Source of the DNA: Oscillospiraceae bacterium | GTDB taxonomy: Bacteria > Bacillota > Clostridia > Oscillospirales > Ruminococcaceae | Direction: 5' to 3' | Length of the DNA: 64,000 nt | NCBI GenBank assembly: GCA_024695445.1 | Contig: JAILIG010000133.1 | Location: 1-64,000 of the forward strand | Part shown: positions 58,284 through 64,000 of the stretch, piece after piece | Layout of the letters: every line of letters starts with the position of its first letter | How positions within the stretch are numbered: the first letter of the stretch is position 1 | The notes under the pieces: generated by a model | Databases searched by the model: none | Told to the model about the DNA's origin: nothing | What the model saw: only the letters and a program-made list of their open reading frames with translations | Program-made: the position numbers and the translations under genes

Positions 58284-59776
58284 ATTTCTATCCGGAATTT
58301 GAGGTCGTGCGCAGTGACAGCCGGTGTATCCGCTGCCGCGTCTGCGAACGCCAGTGCGCCAATGAAGTACACTGGTACGATGCCGACGGCAAGGTCATGC
58401 TCTCCGACGAATCGAAATGCGTGAACTGTCAGCGGTGTGTGACGCTCTGTCCGACCAGAGCGCTGAAGATTGTCAAGAGCGACTGCCGCCTGCGCGAAAA
58501 CGCCAACTACTCCGATCAGACGATCAAGGAGATCTACCGGCAGGCGGAGACCGGCGGCGTGCTGCTGTCGTCTATGGGAAATCCGAATCCGCTGCCGGTC
58601 TACTGGGACCGGATCCTGATTAACGCTTCGCAGGTGACCAATCCGCCGATTGATCCGCTCAGAGAACCGATGGAAACCCGTGTGTCGCTCGGCAAAAAGC
58701 CCGATCACATCACGAGAAACCCGGACGGCTCGATCGACACGAAGCTGCCGCCGCAGCTGACGCTCAGTATGCCGGTGATGTTCTCGGCGATGAGCTACGG
58801 CTCGATCAGCTACAATGCACACGCTTCGCTTGCCAGAGCGGCATCCGCGCTCGGCATTTACTATAACACCGGCGAGGGCGGTCTGCACGAGGATTTCTAT
58901 CAGTACGGAAAGAACACGATCGTGCAGGTTGCGTCCGGACGCTTCGGTGTCCACAAGGACTATCTCGAAGCGGGCGCGGCCATCGAAATCAAGATGGGAC
59001 AGGGCGCAAAGCCCGGCATCGGCGGACATCTGCCCGGCACGAAGGCGGTCGGGGATGTCTCCAAGACACGCATGATTCCGGAGGGCAGCGATGCGATTTC
59101 GCCGGCACCGCATCACGATATTTATTCGATCGAGGATCTGCGGCAGCTTGTGTATTCGCTCAAGGAGGCGACGGAATACCGTCTGCCGGTGATCGTCAAG
59201 GTCGCGGCGGTGCATAACATCGCGGCGATTGCAAGCGGCATTGCGCGCTCCGGTGCGGATATCATCGCAATCGACGGCTTCCGCGGCGGCACGGGTGCGG
59301 CTCCGACCAGGATCCGTGACAATGTCGGCATCCCGATTGAGCTGGCGCTTGCGGCGGTCGATAAGCGGCTCAGAGATGAGGGCATCCGCAACAATGTTTC
59401 GATCATCTGCGGCGGCTCGGTCCGCTCGGCGGCGGATGTGGTCAAGGCAATCGCACTCGGCGCGGATGCGTGCTACATCGCAACGGCAGCCTGTCTTGCC
59501 ATGGGATGTCATCTCTGCCGGAGCTGCCACACGGGCAAATGCAACTGGGGCATTGCAACGCAGCGTCCCGATCTGGTCAAGCGCCTGAATCCCGATATCG
59601 GCTCGCAGCGGCTCATCAATCTGATGGACGCATGGCGGCATGAAATCAAGGAGCTGATGGGCGGCATGGGCATCAACTCGATCGAAGCACTGCGCGGAAA
59701 CCGGCTGATGCTGCGCGGCGTCGGGCTGACCGAAAAGGAATTGCAGATACTTGGCATTTCTCATGCCGGCGAGTGA
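58280..59776 (+). CDS. Glutamate synthase FMN-binding domain subunit with N-terminal 4Fe-4S domain
   Basis: CIRCRVCERQCANEV, CVNCQRCVTLCPTRAL; MPVMFSAMSYGSISYNAHASLARAAS; GFRGGTGAAPTRIRDNVGIPIELAL. Confidence 0.95.
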   Translation: MNFYPEFEVVRSDSRCIRCRVCERQCANEVHWYDADGKVMLSDESKCVNCQRCVTLCPTRALKIVKSDCRLRENANYSDQTIKEIYRQAETGGVLLSSMGNPNPLPVYWDRILINASQVTNPPIDPLREPMETRVSLGKKPDHITRNPDGSIDTKLPPQLTLSMPVMFSAMSYGSISYNAHASLARAASALGIYYNTGEGGLHEDFYQYGKNTIVQVASGRFGVHKDYLEAGAAIEIKMGQGAKPGIGGHLPGTKAVGDVSKTRMIPEGSDAISPAPHHDIYSIEDLRQLVYSLKEATEYRLPVIVKVAAVHNIAAIASGIARSGADIIAIDGFRGGTGAAPTRIRDNVGIPIELALAAVDKRLRDEGIRNNVSIICGGSVRSAADVVKAIALGADACYIATAACLAMGCHLCRSCHTGKCNWGIATQRPDLVKRLNPDIGSQRLINLMDAWRHEIKELMGGMGINSIEALRGNRLMLRGVGLTEKELQILGISHAGE

Positions 59777-59791
59777 AGCGGGGGCGTACAT

Positions 59792-60235
59792 ATGAAACGA
59801 ATCTATGTCAGGGAAGAATGGTGCCTCGGGTGCCATCTGTGCGAATATAACTGCGCATTTGCCAATTCCGGTATGACGGATATGGTCAAGGCGCTGCGCG
59901 GGAAAACAATCTATCCGCGCATTCAGGTCGAGACGGACGAAAACGGCGTAACCTACGCGGTCTCCTGCCGGCACTGCAAGGATCCGGTCTGCGTGAAAAG
60001 CTGCATTGCCGGCGCGATCTCCCAAAAGGACGGCGTCATCGAAATCAATCATGACAAATGCGTCGGCTGCCTGACCTGCGTGCTGGTATGTCCCTACGGC
60101 GCGGTGGTCGAGGACGGCAGCGGCGTCGCGCAGAAATGTGAGCTGTGCATGAAAAATGCCTGCGGTGCGCCGGCCTGTGTCAAGGGCTGTCCGAACGGCG
60201 CGATTGTGTATGAGGAGCGGGGTGAACGGGAGTGA
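59792..60235 (+). CDS. 4Fe-4S ferredoxin subunit
   Basis: CLGCHLCEYNCAF; CRHCKDPVCVKSC; CVGCLTCVLVCPYGAV. Confidence 0.92.
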   Translation: MKRIYVREEWCLGCHLCEYNCAFANSGMTDMVKALRGKTIYPRIQVETDENGVTYAVSCRHCKDPVCVKSCIAGAISQKDGVIEINHDKCVGCLTCVLVCPYGAVVEDGSGVAQKCELCMKNACGAPACVKGCPNGAIVYEERGERE

Positions 60236-61470
60236 AAAGGTATATCATCATCGGAAACGGCGTTGCCGCGGCAGGCTGTATCGAGGGCATCCGCTCGGTC
60301 GATGCGGAGGGCAGCATCACGGTCATCTCCGCAGAGAATCATCCCGTATACTGCCGCCCGCTGATTTCGTATTATCTCGAACAGAAAACCGATCTGAAGC
60401 GGATGCAGTACCGCGCAGATTCCTTTTACGCGGATCATCATGTGAATCTGGTCTGCGGCAGATCGGCCGCGGAGATCCGCGCAGAGGAAAAGGAGATCGT
60501 TCTGGACAACGGCGACAGCTTCTCCTACGACGCCCTCTGCTGCTGCACGGGCTCTTCACCGTTCGTGCCGCCGATGACGGGGCTTGACACCGTGGAAAAC
60601 AAGTTCAGCTTCATGACGATCGACGACACGCTTGCACTCGAACAGGTGATTACGCCGGATTCCCGCGTGCTCATCATCGGCGCCGGACTGATCGGCCTGA
60701 AATGTGCGGAGGGACTGCACGGCCGCGTCAAGAGCATCACGGTCTGTGATCTGGCGCCGCGTGTCCTCTCGTCGATTCTCGATGACAAATGCGCCGCGAT
60801 GATGCAGAAGCATCTCGAAGCAAACGGCATTTCGTTCCTGCTCGGCACGAGCGCAAAGGAATTCAGCGGAAATCATGCCGTCATGCAGAACGGTGCAGAA
60901 GTTGATTTTGATGTGCTGGTGCTGGCCGTCGGTGTGCGCGCCAATACCGCACTGGTAAAGAATGCGGGCGGAGCTGGCGGCCGCGGCATCGCGGTCAGTG
61001 ATGCGTGTGAAACCTCTCTGCCGGATATTTACGCCGCAGGTGACTGTACCGAGTATCACGACATTTCGTCAGATACGGTCAAAGTCATGGCGCTGATGCC
61101 GAATGCGTATATGCAGGGGCATACGGCGGGCGTCAATATGGCAGGCGGCAGCGCCGTATTCGACAATGCGATCCCGATGAACTCCATCGGCTTTTTCGGG
61201 CTGCACTGTCACACTGCCGGCAGTCAGCCGGAGGGCTGTGAGATGTACGAGGAGGCGGATGAACAGCATATCAAGCGGCTGTTTATCAAGGACGACAGGC
61301 TGACCGGATTCATGCTGATCGGACAGATGCACCGGACGGGAATCTATACGGCGCTGATCCGCAGTCAGACGCCGCTGTCGTCGGTGGATTTCGCACGCCT
61401 GAAAATTGAGCCGCAGCTCGCGGCCATGGGCCGTGCGTACCGTGACAAAGTGCTGAAAGGAGCGGTCTGA
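60232..61470 (+). CDS. FAD-dependent NAD(P)H oxidoreductase subunit
   Basis: IIGNGVAAAGCIEGIRSVD; VLIIGAGLIGLKCAEGL; DIYAAGDCTE. Confidence 0.93.
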   Translation: MKRYIIIGNGVAAAGCIEGIRSVDAEGSITVISAENHPVYCRPLISYYLEQKTDLKRMQYRADSFYADHHVNLVCGRSAAEIRAEEKEIVLDNGDSFSYDALCCCTGSSPFVPPMTGLDTVENKFSFMTIDDTLALEQVITPDSRVLIIGAGLIGLKCAEGLHGRVKSITVCDLAPRVLSSILDDKCAAMMQKHLEANGISFLLGTSAKEFSGNHAVMQNGAEVDFDVLVLAVGVRANTALVKNAGGAGGRGIAVSDACETSLPDIYAAGDCTEYHDISSDTVKVMALMPNAYMQGHTAGVNMAGGSAVFDNAIPMNSIGFFGLHCHTAGSQPEGCEMYEEADEQHIKRLFIKDDRLTGFMLIGQMHRTGIYTALIRSQTPLSSVDFARLKIEPQLAAMGRAYRDKVLKGAV

Positions 61471-62193
61471 ATGGAACTGAATGTATCGGCAATGGGCTTT
61501 TCCGAGGTCAATGAGCAGATGCGGCAGACAGCGGACCGCGAAATCACGCTGACGGGCTGCATCGGGCAGCGCTTTCTTGCAGCCGGAACCGGCGGCAAAT
61601 ATGTGAAGATCTGCGGCATCGCCGGAAACGCCCTCGGCGCGTACCTCAACGGCACGGTCATCGAGACCTTCGGCAATGCACAGGACGCAGTCGGCGACAC
61701 GATGAATGCGGGCGAGATCATCGTTCACGGCAACATCGGCGATGCGGCAGGCTACGCGATGCGCGGCGGAAAAATCTTCGTGCAGGGGAATGCCGGATAC
61801 CGGGCGGGCATCCACATGAAGGCCTATCAGGAGAAGGTGCCGGTCATGGTCATCGGCGGCAGGACCGGCAGCTTCCTCGGAGAATATCAGGCGGGCGGCA
61901 TCATCATCGTGCTGGGACTTTCCGGCGGGGAAAAGCCGATCGTCAGCAATTTCCCCTGCACCGGAATGCACGGCGGAAAGCTGTTTCTGCGGTCGGACTG
62001 CGCAGGCATTCACTTCCCGCATCAGGTGCATCACCGCATCGCCTCTGCGGACGAGCTGGAGGAAATCCGCCCGCATATCGCGGAATACTGTGCGCATTTC
62101 GGCGGCGATCCCGATGAGATTCTGAATGCACCGTTCACGCTTGTGACGCCGGACAGCGGCAACCCCTATCAGCAGATGTATGTAGCGAACTAA
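61471..62193 (+). CDS. Glutamate synthase GXGXG domain subunit
   Basis: GNALGAYLNG, GNAQDAVGDTMNAGEIIVHGNIGDAAGYAMRGGKIFVQGNAGYRAGIHMKAY repeats. Confidence 0.93.
   Translation: MELNVSAMGFSEVNEQMRQTADREITLTGCIGQRFLAAGTGGKYVKICGIAGNALGAYLNGTVIETFGNAQDAVGDTMNAGEIIVHGNIGDAAGYAMRGGKIFVQGNAGYRAGIHMKAYQEKVPVMVIGGRTGSFLGEYQAGGIIIVLGLSGGEKPIVSNFPCTGMHGGKLFLRSDCAGIHFPHQVHHRIASADELEEIRPHIAEYCAHFGGDPDEILNAPFTLVTPDSGNPYQQMYVAN

Positions 62194-64000
<1,807 letters not shown>

Overview
Gene-dense 64 kb chromosomal window from a Gram-positive Clostridia-type bacterium. It looks Ruminococcus-like because it encodes cohesin and dockerin proteins and a GH11 xylanase (taxonomy is inference). Housekeeping content: infB(3' end)-rbfA-nrnA-truB-ribF, mreCD, a dnaD/dnaC-like pair, rpsB-tsf, glyA, pyrG-purF(5' end). 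Accessory content: a Gld-type ABC cluster, a Nat-type ABC cluster, a nitrogen/NADPH island (degenerate response regulators, gdhA, split pntAA/AB/B, an Amt transporter fused to a P-II domain), a split five-gene glutamate synthase operon, and cellulosome-type proteins. The strongest hunt result is a set of leader RNAs in front of a response-regulator gene, amt-PII and the glutamate synthase operon. Each has hairpins with an A-N-N-G-N-N hexaloop (five in total). In four of the five, the hairpin overlaps the 5' arm of an intrinsic terminator; the fifth is the upstream partner of a two-hairpin motif. This is the architecture of ANTAR-type antitermination targets. Two of these leaders also share a 29-nt promoter core (27/29 identical). 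Other leads: an unannotated 17-aa Cys-rich micro-ORF, a candidate ~90-nt sRNA, a cohesin-dockerin adaptor scaffoldin, a lipoprotein whose cohesin-like halves appear in permuted order, and two dispersed intergenic repeat families. No CRISPR, rRNA, tRNA or transposase was recognised by eye.
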